64,000 nucleotides of DNA. Origin: Clostridium lentum (lineage in GTDB: Bacteria > Bacillota > Clostridia > Clostridiales > Clostridiaceae). This document shows positions 28,759 to 37,946 of this stretch, in pieces (position 1 is the stretch's first letter; every line of letters begins with the position of its first letter). The stretch is from contig NZ_JACOOQ010000006.1 in the NCBI RefSeq assembly GCF_014287815.1, forward strand, positions 62,001 to 126,000, read 5' to 3'. The position numbers and the translations under genes were made by a program. The notes under the pieces are model-generated. The model searched no databases. It saw nothing but the letters and a program-made list of their open reading frames with translations, and was not told where the DNA came from.

Positions 28759-29238
28759 CTACTTCTCCCTATCTAGATAATCACTTACACTGCTACTATT
28801 CCATAACTCTATATTATCATATAGATATCTTCTAATATCATCTGAACTATAATTCTTAAATATTTTAGTAACTACTTCTATATTCTTCTCTAATTCTAAG
28901 TAATACTCGCTATCAAAATAAGATAAAAAATACTCACTAATAGCATTTGAAGTATATTCAATCCCTCTACAATTAAACTTAACATCTATAAGTCCCTTAG
29001 ATATTAATAACTCTATTCCCTGTTTTACAACATTAATTTTGGAATATACCTCTAAACCGTGAAAAGGATTATCTGGATGAATGCTAATTAATTCATCATT
29101 AACCAAACTGCCGTGTAAAGATAAATAATCTACAATAATAAGCTTATCAATATCAATTTCTTTTTTATTCTTAACAATTATCATTAACAGTCTTAATGCT
29201 ATCTCTACCGGTGTATTATATATATTATTCTCCTTCAT
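28759..29238 (-). CDS. ABC-3C middle component
   Basis: A 159-residue helical protein beginning MKENNIYNTPVEIALRLLMII and containing IDIDKLIIVDYLSLHGSLV with HPDNPFHGLEVYSKINVVKQGIELLISKGLI. This pattern (N-terminal winged-helix-like, YLxLHxG, HPxxPxR/HG) fits the ABC-3C middle components. It couples the ATPase to the effector in the model for these systems. Its start overlaps the end of the nuclease-like gene by 14 bp, a sign of translational coupling. Confidence 0.72.
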   Translation of the reverse strand: MKENNIYNTPVEIALRLLMIIVKNKKEIDIDKLIIVDYLSLHGSLVNDELISIHPDNPFHGLEVYSKINVVKQGIELLISKGLIDVKFNCRGIEYTSNAISEYFLSYFDSEYYLELEKNIEVVTKIFKNYSSDDIRRYLYDNIELWNSSSVSDYLDREK

Positions 29239-30301
29239 AATTACCCACCCAACTTATTTCATAATTATTAACTAAATCGTGACAAATCCCAACTTTTTCG
29301 CTCGGTGATATTGGTCCAAAAGCCATACTTTCTATATTCATATTTCTTGCTACTTTCAATGTTTCATTAACTTTTTTAAAACAACTTGAATGCTCTTCTT
29401 CACAACAATCAATTACCCCCTTATATATTTCATTTTTTAATTCATCATAAGGCTGTGAATCTAAATATTCATCCCTTGAAACCCTTGCTAGCAATTGTGC
29501 TATATAAAAATCTTCTCTCTGTCTATTACAGTGGTTAAAATATTTTTTATTACTTTTTAACTCATCGTAACTTTTAACATTAAAATTCAGCTCATCTGAA
29601 TACACAATGAATAATTCTTTCATATAATTAAATTTTTCTTCCTCTTTACTAACTTCTTTAGGTACTTCAGGTTTTTCTCTCTTCTTTATCCCTCCACCAA
29701 ATCTAAATTTATAGTATATAGTCTGAGAATATTGTTCTATAAGCTTTATTGGAGGTATATCACATACTATACTAAAATCGAAATTTTTAACATATTCTAA
29801 AAATTTATCTTCTAAAACAACCCTTTCCTTCTTCGTAATTCGCGATTCACATTTCTCGCTCCACTGCTCTATTAATTTGTTATTTATTGACTCAGGTTTA
29901 TCTATTAAATCACGTAAATCTGGTCCAACTCCATTACTTGCAACAATATAATACTTCTTTGGAATACTATATATATTTTTATATGTATAATAGCAAAGTT
30001 TACCAAATTCTACCCAGTACTGGCTTGGACTTAAAGGATTCTTATAATGTTTGCATTGATAAATATCTACTGTTTTATCATCATAATATGCAACAACATC
30101 TCTTCCCTTATCTCCTGCCCCTGCCATAGAGCTAACTTTATAATAATTATTATGTACATATCCATTTGCCCATTCCACTACTAAATCTTCAAAATCATCT
30201 TCACTCATAATCTTCAATCTATCTAATGGGGGAATAGGTTGTCCCATATATGGGTTATACTCAGTTGGAGCCTTACATTTTGGTAGTTCTTCTAAGACCA
30301 T
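29225..30301 (-). CDS. ABC-3C effector with PD-(D/E)xK nuclease domain
   Basis: A 358-residue protein. The N-terminal half holds an Mrr-like restriction nuclease core: MSEDDFEDLVVEWANGY, then AGAGDKGRDVVAYY and DIYQCKHY, giving the D...QxK catalytic set near residues 64-82. The C-terminal half (about 215-358) is helical and probably the ABC-3C C-terminal domain that binds the partners. First gene of the three-gene operon. The family is believed to act against phage or other invading DNA; activity here is inferred. Confidence 0.78.
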   Translation of the reverse strand: MVLEELPKCKAPTEYNPYMGQPIPPLDRLKIMSEDDFEDLVVEWANGYVHNNYYKVSSMAGAGDKGRDVVAYYDDKTVDIYQCKHYKNPLSPSQYWVEFGKLCYYTYKNIYSIPKKYYIVASNGVGPDLRDLIDKPESINNKLIEQWSEKCESRITKKERVVLEDKFLEYVKNFDFSIVCDIPPIKLIEQYSQTIYYKFRFGGGIKKREKPEVPKEVSKEEEKFNYMKELFIVYSDELNFNVKSYDELKSNKKYFNHCNRQREDFYIAQLLARVSRDEYLDSQPYDELKNEIYKGVIDCCEEEHSSCFKKVNETLKVARNMNIESMAFGPISPSEKVGICHDLVNNYEISWVGNYEGE

Positions 30302-30392
30302 CTAAACACCTCTTTTACATAATTCTAACAGTTAAATTATAATTTCACATCACTTATTTGTAAATATTATCTATTACAAGATATATTTCTCA

Positions 30393-30435
30393 TAAAAAAA
30401 GCTTTATATGTAACTTGATACTACATCTAAAGCTT
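30393..30435 (-). terminator. Terminator upstream of the ABC-3C operon
   Basis: Stem AAGCTTTA plus ATGTA/TACAT, then seven T on the minus strand. It insulates the ABC-3C operon from transcription coming from the broken tnsD gene. Confidence 0.75.
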
Positions 30436-30562
30436 AAAATCTGTATCCATACTAAGTTATAATATTCAGATATTCTCTATTAAACTAACACATATACTCT
30501 TTAATATTAAATATATATCTTAATTTTTATAAAATCTTCTAATAATTTTTTTCATTATTTAA

Positions 30563-30632
30563 TTTAATAAAAATGCAGTTCAAGTAGATTTGGAGGGGAC
30601 ACTTTTAATAAAAATGCACTCCAAGTAGATTT
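30563..30632. repeat. Two 29-bp direct repeats, possible Tn7-like end
   Basis: Copies at 30563-30591 and 30604-30632 differ at two of 29 positions and lie 41 bp apart. The shared core is AATAAAAATGCA...CAAGTAGATTT. Repeated sites of this size are the TnsB-binding pattern at ends of Tn7-like elements, and a tnsD remnant lies 80 bp away. I found no third copy and no TG...CA terminus. Confidence 0.5.
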
Positions 30633-30710
30633 ATGTAGGTACTTTATATAATTTTATATTATTTTTGCAATTCCATCATATTTAAAGTGATATTTTTTTC
30701 ATTTTATCTA

Positions 30711-31994
30711 TCAACTTGTATACATTTTATGTTTTAAATTCTTTATTCCTGCTTTCCTTTTTACTTTTGATTCTGTAGCTATTTCATTATTAAAACAATT
30801 ATTTTTAACCCAAACTACTCTTCTTTTTTGGTAATCCTCAATACTTTCTACAATACTATTTATTAATTCTTTACTTTTGGGAATGTTATCTAATTTCTTT
30901 TGAATTAATGTAACTTCACCTATTTTCCTACCTATTAATCCTTTAGTTATTCTAATTGGTTTTATATTTTCATCTAATAGTTCTGGTAATATATCCTTAA
31001 CCTTTTTTAAAACTTCTTCATCTCTTTTTTCCCAATCAATATCCTTTTTACCTTGTTTTCTTTTCCTTTTAGGTGAATTTTCTCTTAACCACTCCTTATC
31101 ATATCTATATAAAAAATCATATACTCCTCTATTTAAACTTCTTATTTCGGTAGTTGTTGAATCTGGATTTTCTTTTATAAAAGTCAGCCATTTTTCTCTC
31201 TTTAAATTAATTTCATTAATATCTTTCTTAGCCTTTCTAATAAAACTACCATCAAACTCCCTACTATTAAATAACTCTTTTATGTCTATTCCTAAGAAAT
31301 CAATTATAAGTAAGTGATATAGTGTGTGAAAAAAAGTTCTATGCTTTCTTGTTATCTTAGTGAGCCAACTGTTATTATCTCCTACTGAAACATCACAACC
31401 TAATAACTGTAAATATTTATGTCCATAAAATTGAATAAACCTTTTGTGTAATATATCTTGATTCACTTTATGCTTACCATCTGCAATTCCTAACATAACC
31501 AATTTATTAATATAATAATCTCTGAAAAACTCCTTATTTTTATGTACATAAAAATCATTTAAAAGATATCTTGAATTATTTATTAAAGATATTTGCTTTT
31601 TTATAATTTCTTCATCAAGCTCTACTACAATTTCTTTATCTTTATAATTAAAATGATTTATATTAATAAATTCTTGTCTATTCTTAATATCTTCATTTAA
31701 TACTTCAAAAAGTGAAGTATTATGCTTATCACAAATTAATATACCTGATATTTGCTGTTCTCTGTGCCAATATGCCTCCCCATATTTTTCTTTATCTTCT
31801 CTAATGCATTCTTTACAATATTTTAAATTATTCTTATTGTTCATATTATTGTTAGATAATCCTAATGTAGAAAAAATTCTTGACCCATCTCCACTTTTCA
31901 TTAATTCAAATACAATATTAGCCCTTTCATAATCTGAAAAGGCTAAATAATATTTATATAATGTAGTTTTATTAATAAATTCTTCTATTGTATT
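30711..31994 (-). pseudogene. TnsD/TniQ-family transposition protein, 5' end lost
   Basis: From 31994 the minus strand encodes about 427 residues of a TnsD/TniQ protein: LYKYYLAFSDYERANIVFEL, then the zinc finger YCKECIREDKEKYGEAYWHR followed by GILICDKHNTSL (CxxC...CxxH). TnsD selects the target site of Tn7-like transposons by binding DNA. The N-terminal part is missing; the frame is closed by TAA at 31995 and the ISL3 element begins 11 bp further. An ATG at 31901 could still start a 396-residue product, without the normal N-terminus. No tnsA, tnsB or tnsC gene is in the window. Confidence 0.82.
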
Positions 31995-32007
31995 TTATAC
32001 TTAACTT

Positions 32008-33934
32008 GTGGTTCTTTCCGAAGTTAGTTGAAAATGCTTACACTCTGTTTTATACTTTAACTAGTTAAAGTAAAGGAAAATAATCAAAAGATGAATAATT
32101 TAATTAAACTATTAGATAAAAATTTAGAATATATAGAACATGAAATTATAGAAGATACTATTTATATATCTGTAAAATCTATTAAAGAATATATTTGTTG
32201 TCCTTATTGCTGTACTCCTTCAAATAAGATTCATTCAAAGTATAAAAGATCATTTCAAGATTTACCTATTCAAGGACTAAAGGTAATAATTATTATAACT
32301 AATAGAAAGATGTTTTGTAAAAATGGTGATTGTAATCATAAGACTTTTTCTGAAAAATTCAATTTTATAAATAACAAAGCTAAAAAGACAAAGAGATTAG
32401 AAAGAGAAATTATTAATGTTTCCTTAAATATGAGTTCTATAGCTGCTAGTAAGTATTTAAGTAAGAATTTAGCTAATGTAGGTAAGAGTACAATTTGTAC
32501 TCTTTTAAAAAAAAGATATAATAACACCTAATAAATCTGAGGTGGAAATGGTTTGTATTGATGATTTTGCAATTAGAAAAGGTGTGAAATATGCAACTGT
32601 AATGATTGATATAAATAGTCACAAAATAATTGATATGATAAACTCACGTGATTATGAAGAAGTTCCTTCTTGGTTAAAAGAATTTCCTAATTTGAAAATA
32701 GTATCAAGGGATGGCTCACTTACATATAAAAAAGCTATAACTGCTTCGCACGCGGATGCTATTCAAGTTACAGATAGATTTCATCTACTTAAAAATTTAA
32801 CAATGTATTGCAAAAACTATTTAGTGAAGCATCTAAAAACTAAAGTAAGTATAGAGTTGCCAGCAAATACTTCATCTAATGGTAAAATGGTATTTTGCAT
32901 GAATAATAATAAAAAATCACTTAAAGATAGATATTTTTATGCTATAGATTTGTATAATAATGGTATAAGTAAAAGTGCTTCTTGCAAGCAAGCTAATATA
33001 GATATTAGATTATTTAATAGGTTGTTGCCCTTTGATAATGAAGAAAGACTAAAGTACTTTAAGAGTAAAAAAGAAATTGCTCATGAAGAAAAAGTTGCTG
33101 AAAAGGAAAAAAGAATTAACTTAGTTCGTGAAATGCATGAATCTGGGTATTCCATGAGAGGAATTGCTAGAGAATTAAATATGGCAAGAAAAACTATTAG
33201 CAAATATTTAGATCCTAATACAACAGCTATTGATAGTTCTTATGGTACTAAAAAGAGTGGAGGATTATTAGCTGAATATACTGATAGAATTAATGAATGT
33301 ATATCTTTAAAATTCAAGTTTAGTGATATTGAAGTTATGATAAGAAATCAGGGGTATACAGGTTCTACTAGTCTACTTAGACGATATGTATCTAATATTA
33401 AATCTGATATTAAGTTACAATATGAAAAATCTAAAATCGATAATAAAAACTATATTTTTATTGAAAGAAAATTAATACTTAAATTACTTTATCAGCCTAT
33501 ATATAAAATTGAAGATTTAGATAAAAATTTATTTGAATTATTATGTAAGCAATATACATATGTAAGTAAAATTTTAGAGATAGTTAATAGATTTAGAGAA
33601 ATATTAAAAAATAAAGATGTAAATAAATTAAATTTATGGATTGAAGATTCTTTAAATTTAGGTATTAGTGAAATTAAAAGTTTCATTAATGGATTAAAAC
33701 AAGATATTGATGCTGTGAAAAATGCCATTTCTTTAGACTATAATAATGGACTAGCTGAAGGAAGCGTAAATAAAATTAAGGTTATTAAGAGAATTATGTA
33801 TGGTAGATGTAATTTTGAAACTTTACGTAATAAGGTTATTAATTTAGAAAATTTAAAATAAGATAAAACTCTCCTCAATAACTTAATAATTATATAAGTA
33901 TTGAAGAGATTCAACTAACATTGGAAAGAACCAC
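32008..33934 (+). mobile_element. ISL3-family insertion sequence
   Basis: Ends are imperfect inverted repeats, GTGGTTCTTTCC followed by three variable bases and GTTAGTTGAA, at 32008-32032 and 33910-33934. Length is 1,927 bp, with one transposase reading region on the plus strand. The flanking 8 bp do not match, so there is no target duplication; both flanking genes (tnsD and an HsdR-like start) are truncated at its edges. This suggests a deletion mediated by the element after insertion. Confidence 0.85.
32091..33861 (+). CDS. ISL3-family transposase, split by a frameshift at A8
   Basis: The first 146 codons hold the N-terminal zinc finger (CCPYC...CKNGDCNHKTF). The frame then ends just after an A8 run at 32507-32514. 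Read in the -1 frame from that run, the protein continues KKDIITPNKSEVEMVCIDDFA and runs on through the DDE catalytic domain to 33861, ending AEGSVNKIKVIKRIMYGR with the last acidic residue. The join restores a full ISL3 transposase of about 590 residues. Either the run supports programmed -1 slippage or one base has been gained or lost. ISL3 transposases are normally a single frame. Confidence 0.82.
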
Positions 33935-34085
33935 TAATAGTGTCTCCTATACATCCTATACTTACTTCATAATTTGAAGGTAAATTATTTTTCAAATCTA
34001 TGAAATTTGAAGGCAGATGTTTACTAGCAGTAATGTATTTCATTTTTATATCTTCTTCGCTTAATTTTTTCTTGTTAAAATTCAT
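33935..34085 (-). pseudogene. N-terminal scrap, possibly of an HsdR-like protein
   Basis: Fifty codons from an ATG at 34085 (GGGGAG 12 bases upstream) read MNFNKKKLSEEDIKMKYITA and then run into the ISL3 end. The stretch LSEEDIKxKYIT is like the start of type I restriction HsdR proteins. The rest of the gene is gone. The assignment is weak because so little is left. Confidence 0.35.
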
Positions 34086-34173
34086 TGCTATACTCAACTC
34101 CCCTATTTATATTTTATATAGTCAATGAATTTTAATCAATCTTTACCAATAATTAAATTAATAAATTTTATGT

Positions 34174-34208
34174 ACATAAAAAAGTAGGAACTAACTGCTC
34201 CTACTTTT
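34174..34208 (-). terminator. Terminator after the HEPN gene
   Basis: Ten-bp perfect stem AAAAGTAGGA with its complement, 9-base loop, six T on the minus strand, about 120 bp after the HEPN gene stop. Confidence 0.75.
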
Positions 34209-34328
34209 AAAAACATATTTATAATGATAATTTTTTTATAAGCTTTCTATCTATTTATATGTAATATTTTATATACTTTTATTTATTCTTACATATCTCA
34301 CTTCATTCTTGATAATTATATATTATAT

Positions 34329-34835
34329 TTACTTAATGTCTTTTATATATTCTGCTTCTATTGTATTTAAAATTTTATCTATATATTTAGAAACAACAGA
34401 ATAGTCCTCTATAATTCGTTTTAACATATATGTTGGATGAGATTTAAAATTTAAATCATAATCACTCATAGTAGTAATATTGGGTGAATTCCTATGAGTC
34501 ATTTTATTTCTCCATTTATTAATATATCTATGATTTCCTTTCCATTCTCCTTCTAATTGGGTGTTATCTTTTTGATTTAAATAACTATTAATATTATGTG
34601 CTTGTTCTTTAAATTCTTCAAAATTCTTTATTTTATAAATTGAATACTTTCTATAATAGTCTTTCCTCTCTTGATTAAACAACTTATTGTAATAAATATC
34701 ATTCGTTGGTATTTTTATATTATAATATAAGCAAAATAATTGTGCTAAAATATCCCATAAACTTGATATTCTAAATAGTGAATTTTCTATATAATAGTAT
34801 GCTAATCTTTCTTCTTCACACTCAGTTATAATCAT
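34329..34835 (-). CDS. HEPN-domain protein (Cthe_2314-like)
   Basis: A 168-residue helical protein. The motif WRNKMTHR near residue 110 is the RxxxxH of HEPN ribonucleases, and the layout resembles Cthe_2314-type HEPN proteins. HEPN domains often act as RNA-cleaving toxins in defence. Its ATG overlaps the stop of the upstream 90-residue gene (ATGA), so the two are translated together. The pair may be a divided form of a longer single protein or a two-part system; the sequence does not decide. Confidence 0.6.
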   Translation of the reverse strand: MIITECEEERLAYYYIENSLFRISSLWDILAQLFCLYYNIKIPTNDIYYNKLFNQERKDYYRKYSIYKIKNFEEFKEQAHNINSYLNQKDNTQLEGEWKGNHRYINKWRNKMTHRNSPNITTMSDYDLNFKSHPTYMLKRIIEDYSVVSKYIDKILNTIEAEYIKDIK

Positions 34836-35104
34836 ACTAAACTTTTTTTTAATGTATCAGAATATGCATACTCAATTGCTTTATCAAAACAAAATTTAAT
34901 TTTCCAATCTAAATCTATTAATGTATCATATATTGTTTTATATTTCATTAATTTACTAAATGGTGAACTTTTATCTTTTGAAGAAATGACACCAAATAAA
35001 TATCTATCCTCTCCGATAAATAATTTAAATCGGTTAGGACTATACGAAACTTCTGAACATTTCATTCTTAAATAATTAATTTCTTCATTTAAAAATTCAT
35101 TCAT
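34832..35104 (-). CDS. Small partner protein upstream of the HEPN gene
   Basis: A 90-residue protein of unknown family: MNEFLNEEINYLRMKCSEVSY, then a beta-rich middle (FKLFIGEDRYLFGVIS) and a helical end. It is joined to the HEPN gene by an ATGA overlap. Cthe_2314-type proteins are usually longer than 168 residues, so this may be the N-terminal part split off, or an antitoxin-like partner. Confidence 0.55.
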   Translation of the reverse strand: MNEFLNEEINYLRMKCSEVSYSPNRFKLFIGEDRYLFGVISSKDKSSPFSKLMKYKTIYDTLIDLDWKIKFCFDKAIEYAYSDTLKKSLV

Positions 35105-35179
35105 ACAATCTTTACCTTCTTCTAAATAATATAGTTTAATACTAATTAAATTATATACTAAAAATAATAAATTCTAATA

Positions 35180-35207
35180 AAAAAAGAGCTAATGTTAGCT
35201 CTTTTTT
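35180..35207 (-). terminator. Terminator overlapping a stop codon
   Basis: AAAAAAGAGCTAA pairs with TTAGCTCTTTTTT around a 2-base loop. Its edge overlaps the stop codon of the small gene at 35206. Confidence 0.75.
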
Positions 35208-35397
35208 ATCTAAAACATTCTATTTGATTTTTATTAACTTTAATTAGATTTTCAATTTCTTCATTTTCTAGCCCAAGTAAAATAGCAAATTGAATATTTA
35301 TATTTCTTATATTAAAAAGTTCATCTTCTAAATTTTCAATTCTTTTACTTAATTTTCTTATTCTATCATCTATATTATTTATTTCTTCTACACTCAT
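35206..35397 (-). CDS. Small coiled-coil protein
   Basis: A 63-residue protein MSVEEINNIDDRIRKLSKRI... with a heptad pattern over residues 5-30 and a second helix at the end. No family recognised. The ATG at 35397 follows AAAAGGAG by nine bases; a longer frame starting 24 codons upstream lacks a ribosome site. It lies in the accessory island, upstream of the HEPN pair but in its own transcript, to judge by the terminator at its stop. Confidence 0.55.
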   Translation of the reverse strand: MSVEEINNIDDRIRKLSKRIENLEDELFNIRNINIQFAILLGLENEEIENLIKVNKNQIECFR

Positions 35398-35591
35398 TAT
35401 AATATACTCCTTTTCTAAAACTAACTTACTATTTAATATAGCTTTTGTAAAAGGAATATTTTTATACATATTTAACCTATATTCTAGTTTTCCAATTATA
35501 TTAATGATTTATACGTTATATAGTCAATATTTTAAAATAATATTTTTTAGTTAAATTTCTGTTTAAAACTGATGTTGATAACAAAAAGCAT

Positions 35592-35621
35592 AAAAGTAGG
35601 TAAATTTATTTATCTACTTTT
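35592..35621 (-). terminator. Terminator after the isochorismatase-like gene
   Basis: Fourteen-bp stem (one G-U pair) AAAAGTAGGTAAAT with its partner and a 2-base loop. Confidence 0.6.
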
Positions 35622-35662
35622 AATTCGAAATATTTTAAAATTATTCATTAAATATACTGTAT

Positions 35663-36187
35663 TTAACGTTCCAACATATTAAATACCTTATTAATAGAAA
35701 TACATTTAGCATATCTATCATTCCACATAAATTCATTATAATATTTATAACTTTGCTCTCCACTAAAAAAGTCATTATCAACAGTTGAGTTAGCATAGCT
35801 TGGTACAATCATATTAAGTCCATGTTCAAAACCACACTTTATGGTAGCATCTATACATTTATCAGTTTGAAGTCCAACAACAATTATATCCTTTTCACCT
35901 TTTTCTCTTAAATATTCTAACAAACCAGTTCCTCTAAATGAACTATTTACATTTTTTACAAACACTTTTTCTTGTTCCATAGGCTTAAATTCTTCATAAA
36001 CTTCAAATCCATCTTTTCCTTTTGTTAAATCACTTTCTAATCCATCATCATGTATTACATATAATACTTCAATGTTATTTTTTCTTGATGTATTAATTAA
36101 TTCCCTAATATTTGTAACAAAATTTTCAAAATTATATAATTTACTATTTACTAATAATTTTTGTGTATCAACAACTAATAAAACCAT
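35663..36187 (-). CDS. Isochorismatase-family cysteine hydrolase
   Basis: A 174-residue enzyme of the cysteine hydrolase group that includes nicotinamidases and isochorismatases. The catalytic triad is visible: Asp7 in LLVVDTQK, Lys78 in VFVKNVNSSF and Cys111 in GLQTDKCIDATI. Substrate not known. It has its own terminator and lies in the accessory island next to the IS1595 element. Nothing ties it to the defence genes. Confidence 0.85.
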   Translation of the reverse strand: MVLLVVDTQKLLVNSKLYNFENFVTNIRELINTSRKNNIEVLYVIHDDGLESDLTKGKDGFEVYEEFKPMEQEKVFVKNVNSSFRGTGLLEYLREKGEKDIIVVGLQTDKCIDATIKCGFEHGLNMIVPSYANSTVDNDFFSGEQSYKYYNEFMWNDRYAKCISINKVFNMLER

Positions 36188-36439
36188 TTATGTACTCCTC
36201 CATCACTTCATCAAATCCCCATTTATCTATGTATTATCAGAAAAATTATTAATTCACATTAAAATACAAGTGTGCAATAACTTATATTTTTATTATATAT
36301 CTATTTGTAATATAATTCCATAAGAAATAGATATAATATATTTTTATTTAAGGCTGTGTTAGACAATAATGTTGATATGTGCATATAATTTTTAAATAGT
36401 GGTATAATATAGATAATCACACTATGGGAGGTAAGATTT

Positions 36440-37471
36440 GTGGCAACTATTTCAAATATAAAGTCATATATAACTTCATTAAATGAATATCAACTAAGAG
36501 AATTATTTAACTATATAGGTGAAATACTTACTCTTGGTTCTTCTAATGGTAGTCTTAACGAAGAATTCAGAGAATCAAGATTTAGCAAGGGTCAATGCTG
36601 TCCTCATTGTGAATCTACTTCTGTGGTGAAGAATGGAAAACTGAAGGGTAAGCAACGTTATGTGTGTCGTTCTTGCAATAAATCCTTTAATGATTTAACT
36701 AAATCTGCATTATCTTGTACTAAGTTACCTTTACAAACGTGGATTGAGTATGTTAAAGGAATGGTTATAGGACTTTCTATAAGAAAGAACGCTGAAAATG
36801 TAGGTGTAGGTGTTAAAACATCATTTTATATGAGACATAAAGTTCTTGATTGCATAAGAGCATTTATGGGTGTTGGTGCTGTAGATGGCATAGTAGAAAT
36901 GGACGAAACATTCGTTGCTGAGTCTTTCAAGGGGAATCATAAAAAGAGTGGGTTTAAAATGCCGAGACCTGCTCGAAAAAGAGGTAAACAAATTAAGAAA
37001 CGTGGTATAAGTAATGAGCAGGTTTGTATAACAACAGCAATTGATAGAAATGGAAATATAATATTAGAACCCTTATGTAAAGGAAGGGTTACTTATAATG
37101 CTCTTGAAAGGCTTTATGAAAGACGGATAAACCCTAATTCAATAATCTGCACAGATAGTCATAAATCGTATATACAATTTGCCAAAGACCTTGAATTAGA
37201 CCATAAGAAAATATCAAGAGGTCATTATAAAAATGATATCTACCATATAAATCATGTTAATTCATTGCATAGCAACCTTAAAATTTGGATGTATAGATTT
37301 AAAGGGGTATCCACTAAATTCCTATCTAATTATATGAGTTGGTATAAGTGGTTGCAAAGTTTTAGCACAGATAAAGAAGTTATAAAGACAAAGAATATGC
37401 TTATCCATAGCATAATTCCATTTGTTGATACTAAAATAGAGAGGTATAAAATTAGAAAACCAAACTTATAA
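36440..37471 (+). CDS. IS1595-family transposase
   Basis: A 343-residue transposase of the ISXO2-like type. N-terminal zinc ribbon CPHCES...CRSCNKSF (about 53-80), first catalytic Asp in GIVEMDETF near 154, second in ICTDSHKSY near 235, and the third position in HINHVNSLHSNLK, where this family uses Asn or His. It catalyses cut-and-paste or copy movement of the element. The start is GTG at 36440 with GGGAGG nine bases upstream; no ATG in frame fits better. The frame is complete, so the element may be active. Confidence 0.93.
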   Translation: MATISNIKSYITSLNEYQLRELFNYIGEILTLGSSNGSLNEEFRESRFSKGQCCPHCESTSVVKNGKLKGKQRYVCRSCNKSFNDLTKSALSCTKLPLQTWIEYVKGMVIGLSIRKNAENVGVGVKTSFYMRHKVLDCIRAFMGVGAVDGIVEMDETFVAESFKGNHKKSGFKMPRPARKRGKQIKKRGISNEQVCITTAIDRNGNIILEPLCKGRVTYNALERLYERRINPNSIICTDSHKSYIQFAKDLELDHKKISRGHYKNDIYHINHVNSLHSNLKIWMYRFKGVSTKFLSNYMSWYKWLQSFSTDKEVIKTKNMLIHSIIPFVDTKIERYKIRKPNL

Positions 37472-37565
37472 TATTTTGTAAAATAATTGAAATATGATAC
37501 AAAATAATTTATAATAAGTTATATAAAACTATATATTGAAATATAATTTATTGTGAGGTGATTTT

Positions 37566-37886
37566 ATGGTTGGTGAAATACTAATGGTTTGTTTGTTTAT
37601 ACTTATTGGTATAATGTTGTCATTAGGTAAATGGTCGTTTTTAATAGCAGGATTCAATACAATGAGTAAAGAAGAAAAAGAAAAGTATGATGTAATATCT
37701 TTATGTAAATTTACGGGGAAAATTATGTTTGTAGTTGCTTTTTCTATAGCATTATTTATTTTAAGTGATATATTGATGATGCCTATATTGCTTAATATTG
37801 GTGTCGTTATAATAATTAGTTCGGTAATATTTGCAGTAATATATGCAAATACAGGGAATAGATTTGAAAAGAAAAAAATAAGGTAG
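37566..37886 (+). CDS. DUF3784 membrane protein, IS passenger
   Basis: A 106-residue protein with three hydrophobic segments (about 5-30, 50-72, 76-95) and the motif AGFNTMSKEEKEKYD between the first two, as in DUF3784 proteins. Function unknown. It lies inside the IS1595 element, downstream of the transposase and before the right inverted repeat, so it moves with the element. A GTGAGGTG ribosome site precedes the ATG. Confidence 0.8.
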   Translation: MVGEILMVCLFILIGIMLSLGKWSFLIAGFNTMSKEEKEKYDVISLCKFTGKIMFVVAFSIALFILSDILMMPILLNIGVVIIISSVIFAVIYANTGNRFEKKKIR

Positions 37887-37946
37887 TAATACTACCTTAT
37901 TTTTATGTTGTATATCAACAATTTAGTCTAACAGAGCCTTATTTAA

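Larger units (their letters stand above)
36352..37938 (+). mobile_element. IS1595-family element with passenger gene
   Basis: Length 1,587 bp, bounded by inverted repeats that begin GGCTGTGTTAGAC and GGCTCTGTTAGAC and share GTTGATAT further in. An exact 8-bp duplication TTATTTAA flanks it at 36344-36351 and 37939-37946. It holds a transposase gene and, between that and the right end, a 106-codon membrane protein gene. Perfect ends and duplication imply a fairly recent insertion. Confidence 0.92.
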
